A stretch of DNA of 64,000 bases, from assembly GCA_021732385.1 (NCBI GenBank), contig JAKFVA010000016.1:62001-126000 (forward strand). The letters are read 5' to 3'. The notes below the pieces were generated by a model. That model was not told where the DNA came from. It did no database searches and saw nothing but the letters and a program-made list of their open reading frames with translations. This stretch comes from Burkholderiales bacterium (GTDB lineage: Bacteria; Pseudomonadota; Gammaproteobacteria; Burkholderiales; Burkholderiaceae_C). A program made the position numbers and the translations under genes. Of the stretch, positions 1-8,521 are shown piece by piece (position 1 is the first letter of the stretch; every line of letters starts with the position of its first letter).

Positions 1-1
1 G

Positions 2-595
2 AAAAATGGTGACTTCGAGCGTGATCCAGGCCAGTTTTTTGAGTGGGTCAAATTCCGTTCGCACCTCTCCCGCGGGGTTACGGTGGGCACCATGCTCATG
101 GACGAGTCGCTGCACTTCATGCGGCTGGGCACATTCCTGGAGCGGGCCGACAATACAGCGCGGCTGGTGGATGTGAAATTCCACGCTGTACAAAGCGATT
201 TTTTAGGTACCGCCAGCGAGAAAGACCAGGAATACGACTTCTACCACTGGAGCGCGATCCTGCGCAGCGTCAGTGGTTTTGAGATTTACCGCAAGGTTTA
301 CCGCGATGTGATCAAGCCCGAGCGGGTGGCCGAGCTTTTGATCCTGCGCCCCGACATGCCGCGCTCGCTGCATGCCAGTTTGAATGAGGTCGTGAGCAAT
401 CTGGCCATGGTTGGCAACGAGCAATCGCTAGAGACACAGCGGCGCGCAGGCAAGCTGCGCGCTGATCTGAAATACGGCCGGATAGATGAAATTCTGGCTA
501 CTGGCCTGCATGCCTATCTGACGCAGTTTCTTGACCGTGTGAATGAGCTGGGCGCCCACATCAGCCGGGATTTCCTGGTGCCTGCGGCGGCCTGA
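2..595 (+). CDS. Alpha-E domain-containing protein, 3' part
   Basis: The frame is open from the window edge, so the N-terminus is missing; 197 residues are visible. Residues such as FLERADNTARLVDV and the closing helical region ending SRDFLVPAAA fit the alpha-E (DUF403) family, all-helical proteins of about 310-320 aa. Family members usually lie beside a circularly permuted ATP-grasp protein and a transglutaminase-like protease, in clusters proposed to make or modify small peptides. Those partners would lie to the left, outside the window. The ATG at 83 is internal: homologous sequence (FFEWVKFRSHLSRGVTVGT) is encoded upstream of it. The family assignment is secure and the biochemical role is unknown. 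Confidence 0.85.
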   Translation, partial: KNGDFERDPGQFFEWVKFRSHLSRGVTVGTMLMDESLHFMRLGTFLERADNTARLVDVKFHAVQSDFLGTASEKDQEYDFYHWSAILRSVSGFEIYRKVYRDVIKPERVAELLILRPDMPRSLHASLNEVVSNLAMVGNEQSLETQRRAGKLRADLKYGRIDEILATGLHAYLTQFLDRVNELGAHISRDFLVPAAA

Positions 596-636
596 GTGTG
601 GCCGCTGGCATACTGCCAGCAAATTTTCTGCGCACC

Positions 637-2421
637 ATGTCAGCCCCCGTCCTCAGCACTTTGGAAGACCAAATTCAGCAAGCCTTGCGCCTTGGGGCAA
701 TGCAAGAAGCTGTTCAAATTGCAACTGCCGCGCATTTGCGCGAGCCTGAAGATGCGGCCACACTGCTGCGGCTGGGTCAATTGCTGCTGCAAGCCGGTGA
801 GTTGCACGAAGCCCACCAGGCGCTGCTCAAACTGCTGCAACTTCATCCCGCGCCTGACATAGCCATCAGCGCCCGCTGCGAATTGAGCCAGGCTTGCCTG
901 GCCGCCAAAGACCCATTTACGGCAATTGCATGGCTAACCGATGCCTGCCGACTTGCGCCCCACCAGGCGGCGCTTTGGCTGCAGCTGGCCCAGTTGCTGA
1001 CACAGCATTTACCTGCTTCCCAAGGCAGCGCACAGTCACGCGACGTGCTGCGCCAGGGCCTGCTGGCCAATCCCGACGAACCACAGTTGCTGATGGCGCT
1101 GGCTGAGCGCTTGATGCAGGTGCACGATTACCCCGGTGCCTTGCCGCTGTACGCTCACTTGAACCAGCTGGAACCGCACGATACCGCCACACTGCTCAAT
1201 TACGGCTACTGCCAGGAGCACAGTCACTACCTGCATGAAGCGGCAGCTACTTACCGCAAGGCGCTGACGCTCAACCCCGACTTCATGGAGGCGCATGTGG
1301 ACCTGTCGGGTCTGCTTTGGCGGCTGACTGATTTTGACGGCGCGCTGGCCCACGCGCAGCATGCCGTGGCCATGGCACCAGACCACCCTTATGCCGTGCG
1401 CATTTTGGGTACTGCGCTGCTTCAGTTAGGGCGGCTGGATGAAGCCAGGCAGCATCTGCAGCGTGCCCTGCAGCTCAAGCCCGACTTTGCCATTGCCCAG
1501 ATTGATTTGGCCATGCTGCAACTGCTCTCTGGCGATAGCGCCGCTGGCTGGCGCACCTACCAAAAGCGCTGGAATGACACCCAACGCCTGACGCGCCCGG
1601 ACTTTTACCTGCCCGCCAACGAATGGCAAGGACCGCTGGCGCAACCCCTCAAAGGCAAGCGCATCCTGGTCTACGGCGAGCAGGGTTTTGGCGATGTCAT
1701 TCAGTTCATGCGTTACGCCAGTTGCCTGCAGGCCGAAGGCGCGCAGGTGTTTTGCCAGATTCCGCTGCCGCTGGTGCCATTGATTGAGCGCATCCCCGGC
1801 GTGCAATGCCTGCTTCCGCAGCAACTGCTGCACACCCACTACCACGTGGCCTTGATGGACTTGCCGCTGCATTTTGAAAATGCCATTCCGCCCGCGCCGT
1901 ATTTGAGCGTGGCAAAACCGCAGCAGGCCGCATGGCAAGCGCGCTTGGTGCCCTGGCAAAACAAGCTCAAACTAGGCATTGCCTGGGCTGGCAACCCGGC
2001 GCATGCTAACCACCATAACCGCAGCCTGTACCTGTCTGATTTCCAGCCACTGATGAGCTTGGACGGCGTGCAGTGCTTCAGCCTGCAAAAGTCGGACGGC
2101 GGGGCTTACACCGACTGTGTGCCTGATGTGCTGGCGCTGATTGACTTGACCGCGCACTGGACTGATTTCACCGACAGCGCCGCGCAAATTGCCGCGCTTG
2201 ACCTGGTGGTTTGCGTTGACTCCGCCGTGGCGCATCTGGCCGGTGCTTTGGGCAAGCCGGTGTGGTTGCTTTTGCCGCCCAACCCCGATTGGCGCTGGCT
2301 GCAAGCGCGCGAAGACACGCCCTGGTACCCGAGCCTGCGGCTGTTTCGGCGTGCGCACGCCGAAACACGTGGCCAGCAGATGTGTCGCGTGGTGCAGGCG
2401 TTGGGCCAGTTACGTTGTTAG
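637..2421 (+). CDS. TPR protein with C-terminal glycosyltransferase-9-like domain
   Basis: About 594 aa. Residues ~1-310 are Ala/Leu-rich helical tetratricopeptide repeats (for example LNPDFMEAHVDLSGLLWRL and LKPDFAIAQIDLAMLQLLSG). From about residue 340 a GT9/heptosyltransferase-like fold starts with GKRILVYGEQGFGDVIQFMR. The nucleotide-sugar-site region VVCVDSAVAHLAGALGKPVW is near residue 523. The TPR-GT9 architecture is common in proteobacteria and is presumed to glycosylate protein or surface polymer; the substrate is unknown. The ATG at 637 is preferred over an in-frame GTG at 598, which lies 2 bp after the previous stop; neither has a clear Shine-Dalgarno. Its stop overlaps that of convergent mltB by 4 bp. 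Confidence 0.85.
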   Translation: MSAPVLSTLEDQIQQALRLGAMQEAVQIATAAHLREPEDAATLLRLGQLLLQAGELHEAHQALLKLLQLHPAPDIAISARCELSQACLAAKDPFTAIAWLTDACRLAPHQAALWLQLAQLLTQHLPASQGSAQSRDVLRQGLLANPDEPQLLMALAERLMQVHDYPGALPLYAHLNQLEPHDTATLLNYGYCQEHSHYLHEAAATYRKALTLNPDFMEAHVDLSGLLWRLTDFDGALAHAQHAVAMAPDHPYAVRILGTALLQLGRLDEARQHLQRALQLKPDFAIAQIDLAMLQLLSGDSAAGWRTYQKRWNDTQRLTRPDFYLPANEWQGPLAQPLKGKRILVYGEQGFGDVIQFMRYASCLQAEGAQVFCQIPLPLVPLIERIPGVQCLLPQQLLHTHYHVALMDLPLHFENAIPPAPYLSVAKPQQAAWQARLVPWQNKLKLGIAWAGNPAHANHHNRSLYLSDFQPLMSLDGVQCFSLQKSDGGAYTDCVPDVLALIDLTAHWTDFTDSAAQIAALDLVVCVDSAVAHLAGALGKPVWLLLPPNPDWRWLQAREDTPWYPSLRLFRRAHAETRGQQMCRVVQALGQLRC

Positions 2422-3533
2422 TTGCCGCTAGAACGGTTCACTGCCGCAGCCACTTCCCGCCCCAGTTCAATTACCGCCATGGCGTAGTAGCTGCTCCAGT
2501 TGTAGCGGGTGATGACGTAGAAGTTTTCGGTGCCAGCCACGTAGCTTGCTGCGTCTTGGCCGTTTTGCAACTCCACCAAAGCCAGCGGGCCGCTGTGACT
2601 GAGTGCCGCACCTTCGAGTACGGCGCCTTTTGCAGCAAAGCTGGCAACACTGAAAGTAGGCAGGATGTCGGGCAGCAGCAAAGCATCCTTGTCGAGCTTT
2701 TGCGCGTCAAACGCCACCGGGTAGTGGGTGGGCATGCCGGTTTGCCAGCCAAACGCTTTGAGGTAGTTGGCCACTGAGCCAATCGCGTCGACCGGGCTGG
2801 TGAACAGATCGACCTTGCCATCGGCGTCAAAATCCACCGCGTATTTCACCCAGCTGCTGGGCATAAACTGCGGTAGCCCCATGGCCCCAGCGTAGCTGCC
2901 GCGCACCGCCAGCGGGTCGCTGCCAGCGCGGTGGTGCAGGGTTAGGAATTGCTCCAGTTCAGAACGAAAAAATGCCTGGCGCTCGGCCGCGCGCGGGTGG
3001 GCAATAGGAAAATCAAAACTCAGCGTGGCCAGCGCATCAATCACGCGGAAGTTGCCGGTATCGCGCCCATAAATGGTTTCTACGCCAATGATGCCGACGA
3101 TGATTTGCGCAGGCACGCCGTATTCTTTTTCAGCTTGCGTCAGCGCCTCGCGGTGGGTGCGCCAGAAGGCTGCGCCTGCGCCAATTCGCACTGGGTCAAT
3201 GAAGCGGCTTTTGTAAACACGCCAGTTTTTTGGCGTGCCCACGGCGGGTGGCAAAACCAGTTTGGGAATGCGCGGCAACAACACCGCCTGGCCGAGTTGG
3301 GCACTGGCCCAGGCGGGGTCAAGGTCGCGGCGTTCGGCCAGGTCTGCGGCAAAACGCATGGCATCTTCGCGCCAGGCATACAACGCTCCTGCGGGCGAGC
3401 CAGTGGCCTTGCCGTTTGCCTTGGCAGCAGCATTTTTTTCAATGCCAATTTGCGCATTGGCCCAAACGGGATGGGCGGCAACAGCTAACGCAAAGACAGC
3501 GGTAAAAAAAGCGGGGAGATTTATCGGGGCCAT
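2418..3533 (-). CDS. mltB: Lytic murein transglycosylase B
   Basis: 371 aa. An N-terminal signal peptide (MAPINLPAFFTAVFALAVAAHPVWA) is followed by the SLT_2/MltB fold. The catalytic glutamate is in GVETIYGRDTG near residue 152, and GSYAGAMGLPQFMPSSW and the FDADGKVDLF loop are also typical. The enzyme cleaves peptidoglycan glycan strands, forming 1,6-anhydromuramyl ends in the periplasm. There is no lipobox cysteine, so it is likely soluble, unlike E. coli MltB. The frame continues upstream, but the ATG at 3533 begins a proper signal sequence and overlaps the end of the transglutaminase gene by 13 bp. This suggests translational coupling as the last gene of the MoxR-DUF58-transglutaminase operon. 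Confidence 0.93.
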   Translation of the reverse strand: MAPINLPAFFTAVFALAVAAHPVWANAQIGIEKNAAAKANGKATGSPAGALYAWREDAMRFAADLAERRDLDPAWASAQLGQAVLLPRIPKLVLPPAVGTPKNWRVYKSRFIDPVRIGAGAAFWRTHREALTQAEKEYGVPAQIIVGIIGVETIYGRDTGNFRVIDALATLSFDFPIAHPRAAERQAFFRSELEQFLTLHHRAGSDPLAVRGSYAGAMGLPQFMPSSWVKYAVDFDADGKVDLFTSPVDAIGSVANYLKAFGWQTGMPTHYPVAFDAQKLDKDALLLPDILPTFSVASFAAKGAVLEGAALSHSGPLALVELQNGQDAASYVAGTENFYVITRYNWSSYYAMAVIELGREVAAAVNRSSGN

Positions 3534-5578
3534 GCCAGCTGGCGCAGTTCGCGCTGCAAAGTGGCCAGTGTAGGGGTTGCCTGAATCAGCATGTTTTGTG
3601 GGGCATAACGCCATGCCTCCAGCCGCAGCAGCCAGTCGGCCAGGCCGGCAGCCCAAGTTTGGTCGGTTTGTTGCGCGAGCAGTGTGGCGAGCTGCCGCGG
3701 TGAGCTGTGTTCCGGCGTGGCGATCCCCGCCTTGCGCAAGCGCTGGCGCACTTGTTGCAAAGTGCGCAGCCAGGGGTCGTGTTGGCTGCGCTCCCACAGG
3801 GTCCAGGCAGCACCCAGCAAGCTGGCCAGCACCAGCAGGCCACACAGCAAATAGCCCAGGTCGTGCCAGGAGGGTGACTGAAAACCCAGGTTCTTCAGCA
3901 AATCAAGTTGCTTGCTTTGCGTGTAGTTCAGCACCCATTGGTTCCAGCGGCTGTTGATGGCTTCCCAGCCATTGCGCAGGCTGGCCACCAGGCCAGGGCT
4001 GATGACGTTGCCCAGCGCCTGTCCGACCAGACCCTGCGGCGCAACCAAGCGCTGCCCTGTGCCAACGCGGCCTGGCGCCACCGCAGAGGTCGGGTCAACG
4101 CGCAGCCAGCCGCGCTCGGCTTCCCAAATTTCGGTCCAGGCGTGGGCGTCGCTTTGGCGCACCGTCCACAGCCCATCGACCGGGTTGCGCGCGCCGCCCT
4201 GGTAACCGGTGACCACGCGGGCGGGCACGTCAAGCGCGCGCATCAGAATGACGAAGGCTGAGGCGATGTGTTCGCAAAAACCTTCCTTTCGGTCAAACCA
4301 GAATTCATCGGCGCTGTTGCTGCCGTAAACGCCAGGGTCGAGCGTGTAGCCATAGCCCTGTGTGCGCAGCCGCTCCAACACGGCCTGGGCCAATTGCAGG
4401 CCACCGGCTTGTGCATAGCGCGGGTCACGCCGGATTTCGGCGGCCAGCGCCAGCGTGCGCGGGTTAAAGCCAGCGGGTAATTCCAGTTCGTCTTGCAGGC
4501 CAATCACGCGGCGCAGCGGGCCGTGGCGAAATACCGGGTAGCTGATCGCCTGGTAGCGCGTGATGTCGGTCAGCGGGCGGTTGGCCAGCCATTGCAAATC
4601 GGTGCTCATGAATAGCGGCACAGCGGGCAGTTGGGGCTTGTCGGGCGCGGCATCCAGCACAAACACCCACGGCCGATTGGTGGGCTCCAACGTCACTTCG
4701 TAACGTACCGCTCCTCCACCCACTTGCAAATCAGCCGGCGCTTGCAGGCGCGGTGTGAAGTCGTTGCCCAGGCGGCCCGGTTGTGGACGCCACTCGCGCC
4801 CGTCAAAGCTGGAGAACACCGGGCCGCGAAAATACAAGTCGCTTGGCGGCGGTATGGGGCTGTCAAAGCGGATGCGCATGACCACGCTTTCATCGAGCGC
4901 CAGGCTGGCAATAGCGCCGACTTGCATACTGCTGGAGAGGCCGCTACGCCCGCTTAAACCGTCGCTGGGAATACCCCACAGCGGTGCCAGCCGAGGAAAC
5001 AGCACAAACAGCAGCGCCATGATGGGCGCACCCAGGAGCGTCATGTAACCGGCAGTTTTCATGGCTTGCAGCAAAGGCGGGCGGCCCACCAGCATGTGCG
5101 CGTTGACCAGCGCAGTGAGCAAACCGAGCAAGGACAGCAGCATGGCGGCGGCGGTTAGCAGCGATTGCGAATAAAAGAAATTGGTCAGCAGGGCGAAGAA
5201 GCTCAAAAAGAAAATCACAAAGGCGTCGCGCTTGGCGCGGAGCTCCAGCGTCTTGAGCGTGAGCAGCACGGCAATCAGCGTGACGCCCGCGTCGCGTCCC
5301 AGCAGCGTACTGTGGGTTAGCACGGTACCCGCCACGGCAAGTACCAGCAGGCCCAGGACCCACCAAGGGCTGGGTAGCGGTTTGGCTTGCAACGCCAGCG
5401 TGCCGCGCCATACCAATACAGCGGTGGCCAGCAAATTGCACCACAGCGGTAGGCGGCTAACCTGGGGCAGCAGCACCCAGGCAATTACGCCCAGCAAGAA
5501 CAGGGTGTCGCGCGCTTCGCGCGGCAGCGTGCGTAGGCGGCCCACGGGCCAGCCAATGAGGTCAGGCGTTGCTGGCAT
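3521..5578 (-). CDS. tgpA: TgpA-type membrane transglutaminase (DUF3488/DUF4129)
   Basis: 685 aa. Several transmembrane helices fill residues 1-220 (DUF3488). A periplasmic transglutaminase core follows, with Cys in GFCEHIASAF (~435), His in SDAHAW (~476) and Asp in RVDPTSA (~494). A further membrane helix lies near 575-600 and a cytoplasmic DUF4129-like tail carries LLRLEAWRYAP. This matches Pseudomonas TgpA in order and length; that protein is essential there and implicated in envelope/peptidoglycan metabolism, with an unknown substrate. The start at 5578 overlaps the upstream DUF58 gene by 17 bp. An in-frame extension to 5692 lies wholly within that gene and is unlikely to be used. Confidence 0.9.
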   Translation of the reverse strand: MPATPDLIGWPVGRLRTLPREARDTLFLLGVIAWVLLPQVSRLPLWCNLLATAVLVWRGTLALQAKPLPSPWWVLGLLVLAVAGTVLTHSTLLGRDAGVTLIAVLLTLKTLELRAKRDAFVIFFLSFFALLTNFFYSQSLLTAAAMLLSLLGLLTALVNAHMLVGRPPLLQAMKTAGYMTLLGAPIMALLFVLFPRLAPLWGIPSDGLSGRSGLSSSMQVGAIASLALDESVVMRIRFDSPIPPPSDLYFRGPVFSSFDGREWRPQPGRLGNDFTPRLQAPADLQVGGGAVRYEVTLEPTNRPWVFVLDAAPDKPQLPAVPLFMSTDLQWLANRPLTDITRYQAISYPVFRHGPLRRVIGLQDELELPAGFNPRTLALAAEIRRDPRYAQAGGLQLAQAVLERLRTQGYGYTLDPGVYGSNSADEFWFDRKEGFCEHIASAFVILMRALDVPARVVTGYQGGARNPVDGLWTVRQSDAHAWTEIWEAERGWLRVDPTSAVAPGRVGTGQRLVAPQGLVGQALGNVISPGLVASLRNGWEAINSRWNQWVLNYTQSKQLDLLKNLGFQSPSWHDLGYLLCGLLVLASLLGAAWTLWERSQHDPWLRTLQQVRQRLRKAGIATPEHSSPRQLATLLAQQTDQTWAAGLADWLLRLEAWRYAPQNMLIQATPTLATLQRELRQLAWPR

Positions 5579-6581
5579 GGGGTGTATTGTGAGGATGCAG
5601 CGCCAGCGCACTGAGGCAGTTTTGCTGGTGTGCCTCGCCACTGCCCGGTGCAATTTGGCAGCCGGGCAGGCGCAGGCCATAGTCAAGCTCAAGCTGGTCG
5701 GCTAGCAGTACCCAGGCGCACAGCCGCGAGAGTTGCCCTTCGAGTCCAAGATGCGCTGGGGTCTGCTGCAAGTCGAGCCAGAGCTCATGGCGCTGGGCTT
5801 GCTGGCTGTCGCGGCTGACCAGGTCGCTGGAGCCGCGGGCTTGGGCTTGCGCCACTTTTTTCCACACTATCAGCTTGGTTGGGTCGCCGCGGCGATAGGC
5901 GCGCACGCCGTCAAATTCGCCGCTGTTTTGGATGCGTGCGCTGGCACCGCCGCTGCCGCGCGGTTCGCCGGGCGGCAGCGGCGGCGGCTGGGCTTCGGGC
6001 GCGGGGTAGACCAGCACTTGCGCCGCCGGGCGCCAAATCGTCCAGACGCGAAAGGTGCCTAGCGGAAACCTTGTTTCTGCCGACAACGTAGGCAGGCGTT
6101 GCAGGCCGCGCTGCGTGGGCCTGAAGGCGACTTGCACCGTGGCATTGCCCTGGGCGGGGATGTCGGTGAAAGACCAATGCCCGGTGTCAAGCACGGCCAA
6201 GCCAATAGCGTAGCGGGTGTAACGGCCAGGGTTACTCAATTGCGCGTCAAATACCGCATTGGCGCCCAGATGCTGTGCGGGTGGCGCTACCAAATGCATA
6301 GTGAGTCCGCGCAGCGTGCCATGCGTCACGTGCATACCCACCAGGGCGCAGCCCGCAAGCAGAAAAGTCAGCAGGTAGCCCAGGTTAAGTTGGTAATTGA
6401 TGGAGGCAACCAATAACACTAGCAAAGTGGCGGCCAGCATCAGACCAGCGCGCGTGGGCAGGATGTAAACATTGCGCTGCGTCAGCGTTAAGGTGTCGCT
6501 GTAGGGTGCGCGGGCATTGAACCAGCGCGTAAAGCGCTGCTGCAAGAAAGCAAAGGGATGAAACAGGGCGCGGGCAAGCAC
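5562..6581 (-). CDS. DUF58 domain protein
   Basis: About 339 aa if translation starts at the GTG at 6581. Two adjacent membrane helices (YILPTRAGLMLAATLLVLLV and LGYLLTFLLAGCALVGMHV) are followed by the DUF58 signature SGEFDGVRAYRRGDPTKLIVWK. The family is a von Willebrand A-like relative that is nearly always encoded beside a MoxR AAA+ ATPase and often a transglutaminase, as here. The exact start is uncertain: the open frame runs back into the MoxR gene, no ATG lies near the junction, and no good Shine-Dalgarno is visible. The proposed GTG is 10 bp after the MoxR stop. Molecular function is unestablished; a chaperone-substrate or scaffold role is inferred from context. Confidence 0.82.
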   Translation of the reverse strand: MLARALFHPFAFLQQRFTRWFNARAPYSDTLTLTQRNVYILPTRAGLMLAATLLVLLVASINYQLNLGYLLTFLLAGCALVGMHVTHGTLRGLTMHLVAPPAQHLGANAVFDAQLSNPGRYTRYAIGLAVLDTGHWSFTDIPAQGNATVQVAFRPTQRGLQRLPTLSAETRFPLGTFRVWTIWRPAAQVLVYPAPEAQPPPLPPGEPRGSGGASARIQNSGEFDGVRAYRRGDPTKLIVWKKVAQAQARGSSDLVSRDSQQAQRHELWLDLQQTPAHLGLEGQLSRLCAWVLLADQLELDYGLRLPGCQIAPGSGEAHQQNCLSALALHPHNTPHASNA

Positions 6582-6591
6582 AGCGGCACGC

Positions 6592-7524
6592 TTAAGGTAG
6601 TGGGGTGGCTTCCAGCATGGCGCGTACCTGTTCCACCGCGCCACGCCCGGCATCGCCCAACGGTTGCAGGCGATGCGCCACAGTTTGCGGCAGGATGGCC
6701 TGCACATCATCGGGCGCGACATAGTTGCGGCCAGCCAGCAAGGCATTGGCTTTGGCGGCGCGCACCACGGCAATACCGGCGCGCGGGCTCAGGCCCTGCA
6801 AAAACCAGCGGCTCGATCGGGTGGCGGCAATCAGGTCTTGCACGTAGTTGAGCAGGGGCTCGGCTGCGTGGATTTGCTGCACCTGCAGTTGCAAGTGCAG
6901 CAGTTCGCTGGCGCTCAGCAGGGCTGGCAGCGTGTTGGCCAGATCGCGCTGGTCGCTGCCTTGCCCGTTGCCCTGCAGCAGACGGCGTTCGGCCGCGCGA
7001 TCCGGGTAGCCCAGCGAGATGCGCATCAAAAAGCGGTCAAGTTGCGATTCGGGCAGGGCGTAAGTGCCCAATTGGTCGTGCGGGTTTTGTGTGGCAATGA
7101 CAAAAAACGGGTTGGGCAGTGGGCGGGTTTCATTCTCCACAGTGACTTGCCGCTCCTCCATGGCTTCGAGCAGCGCGCTTTGTGTTTTGGGGCTAGCGCG
7201 GTTGATTTCATCTGCCAGCAGCACCTGCGCGAACACCGGGCCAGGGTGAAATACAAAGACCTCTTTACCGCGCTCATAGACCGATACCCCTGACAAGTCA
7301 CTGGGCATCAGGTCGGCGGTGAACTGCACGCGCGAAAATTGCAGGCCGAAGGTGCGTGACAGCGCGTGGGCTAGCGTGGTCTTACCCACGCCAGGCACGT
7401 CTTCAATCAGCAAATGTCCACCGCACAACAGGCACGCCACGCAGTCCTGCACTTGTTGGGGTTTACCCAGAATCACGCTATTAAGTTGTTTTAGCAGGGC
7501 TTGGAGTTTTTCTTGTACATTCAT
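6592..7524 (-). CDS. MoxR-family AAA+ ATPase
   Basis: 310 aa. Walker A is DVPGVGKTTLA, Walker B is VLLADEINRASPKTQ, and sensor-1 is FFVIATQNPHDQLGTYALPE, followed by an arginine-finger region (QLDRFLMRI) and the C-terminal lid. MoxR ATPases act as chaperones that mature or regulate a neighbouring VWA/DUF58-type protein. The ATG at 7524 is chosen because it follows a purine-rich GGTAAGG and removes 14 weakly plausible residues. First gene of the leftward operon MoxR-DUF58-TgpA-MltB. It diverges from the deacetylase-family gene with 31 bp between starts, so the two promoters must overlap each other or the coding sequences. Confidence 0.92.
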   Translation of the reverse strand: MNVQEKLQALLKQLNSVILGKPQQVQDCVACLLCGGHLLIEDVPGVGKTTLAHALSRTFGLQFSRVQFTADLMPSDLSGVSVYERGKEVFVFHPGPVFAQVLLADEINRASPKTQSALLEAMEERQVTVENETRPLPNPFFVIATQNPHDQLGTYALPESQLDRFLMRISLGYPDRAAERRLLQGNGQGSDQRDLANTLPALLSASELLHLQLQVQQIHAAEPLLNYVQDLIAATRSSRWFLQGLSPRAGIAVVRAAKANALLAGRNYVAPDDVQAILPQTVAHRLQPLGDAGRGAVEQVRAMLEATPLP

Positions 7525-7555
7525 TTGGTTTACCTTACCCGAAAAAAGTGACGTC

Positions 7556-8509
7556 ATGAGTGCCACTGGTTATTTCACCCACCGCGATTGTTGGAAGCAT
7601 GAAATGGGCCCCGGCCACCCGGAATGCCCGGCGCGTTTGGACGCCATAGAAGACCGCCTGCTCGTCAGCGGTGTTGGCGATGTGCTGACACGCCGCGAAG
7701 CGCCCCTTGCCAGCTTGGCCGACTTGGAGCTGGGCCACGACCGCCTGCATGTTGCGGCTATGCAGGGCCTGACTGAGCAGCTTGCGGATGACATTGAAGC
7801 CGGTGGCCCCACGCACGCCATGATTGACCCTGATACGGCGCTCAACATTCACACCTTTCACGCCGCCTTGCGGGCTGTAGGTGCAGTGCTGGCAGCCACC
7901 GACGCCGTGATTGCCGGTGAGATGGAAAACGCTTTTTGCAGCGTGCGCCCGCCTGGACACCACGCCTGTCGCAGCCGAGCTATGGGCTTTTGCGTGTTCA
8001 ACAGCATTGCGGTTGCCGCCAAATATGCGCTGGAGCGCCACGGGCTGGCTCGCGTGGCCGTAGTTGATTTTGATGTGCACCACGGCAATGGCACCGAGGA
8101 TATTTTGTCGGGCGACGAGCGCGTGCTGATGGTGGGGTTCTTCCAGCACCCGTTCTACCCCTACAGCGGCACTCAGGAGACCGCTGCCAACATGCACAAC
8201 TTACCGATTCCGGCCTACACCAAAGGCGCGCCAATACGCGAGCTGATCGACAAATACTGGATACCGCTGCTGGAAGATTTCAAACCCGAGATGATCTTCA
8301 TCAGTGCCGGTTTTGACGCGCACCGCGAAGACGATTTGGGTCAACTCGGCCTGACCGAGCAAGACTACGCCTGGATTACCGCACGACTCAAAAATGTGGC
8401 GCAGCGCCATGCCAAGGGGCGCATTGTCTCCAGCCTGGAAGGTGGCTACAACCTGAGCGCGCTGGGCCGCAGCGTGGAGGCGCATTTGCGCGTGCTGGCC
8501 GATGTCTAG
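7556..8509 (+). CDS. Histone deacetylase family protein (zinc amidohydrolase)
   Basis: 317 aa, the usual length of bacterial class II-like HDAC homologues. Motifs are MGPGHPECPARL at the N-terminus, RPPGHHA (active-site histidines), VDFDVHHGNGTEDI (zinc-binding Asp and His) and FISAGFDAHREDDLG (third zinc ligand). These enzymes remove acetyl groups from lysine or from small amines such as acetylpolyamines; the substrate cannot be told from sequence alone. The ATG at 7556 fits the family N-terminus, although the frame is open further upstream across the divergent MoxR gene. The MscS-type gene follows after 12 bp and is probably co-transcribed. Confidence 0.9.
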   Translation: MSATGYFTHRDCWKHEMGPGHPECPARLDAIEDRLLVSGVGDVLTRREAPLASLADLELGHDRLHVAAMQGLTEQLADDIEAGGPTHAMIDPDTALNIHTFHAALRAVGAVLAATDAVIAGEMENAFCSVRPPGHHACRSRAMGFCVFNSIAVAAKYALERHGLARVAVVDFDVHHGNGTEDILSGDERVLMVGFFQHPFYPYSGTQETAANMHNLPIPAYTKGAPIRELIDKYWIPLLEDFKPEMIFISAGFDAHREDDLGQLGLTEQDYAWITARLKNVAQRHAKGRIVSSLEGGYNLSALGRSVEAHLRVLADV

Positions 8510-8521
8510 GCGGCGCGCCGC

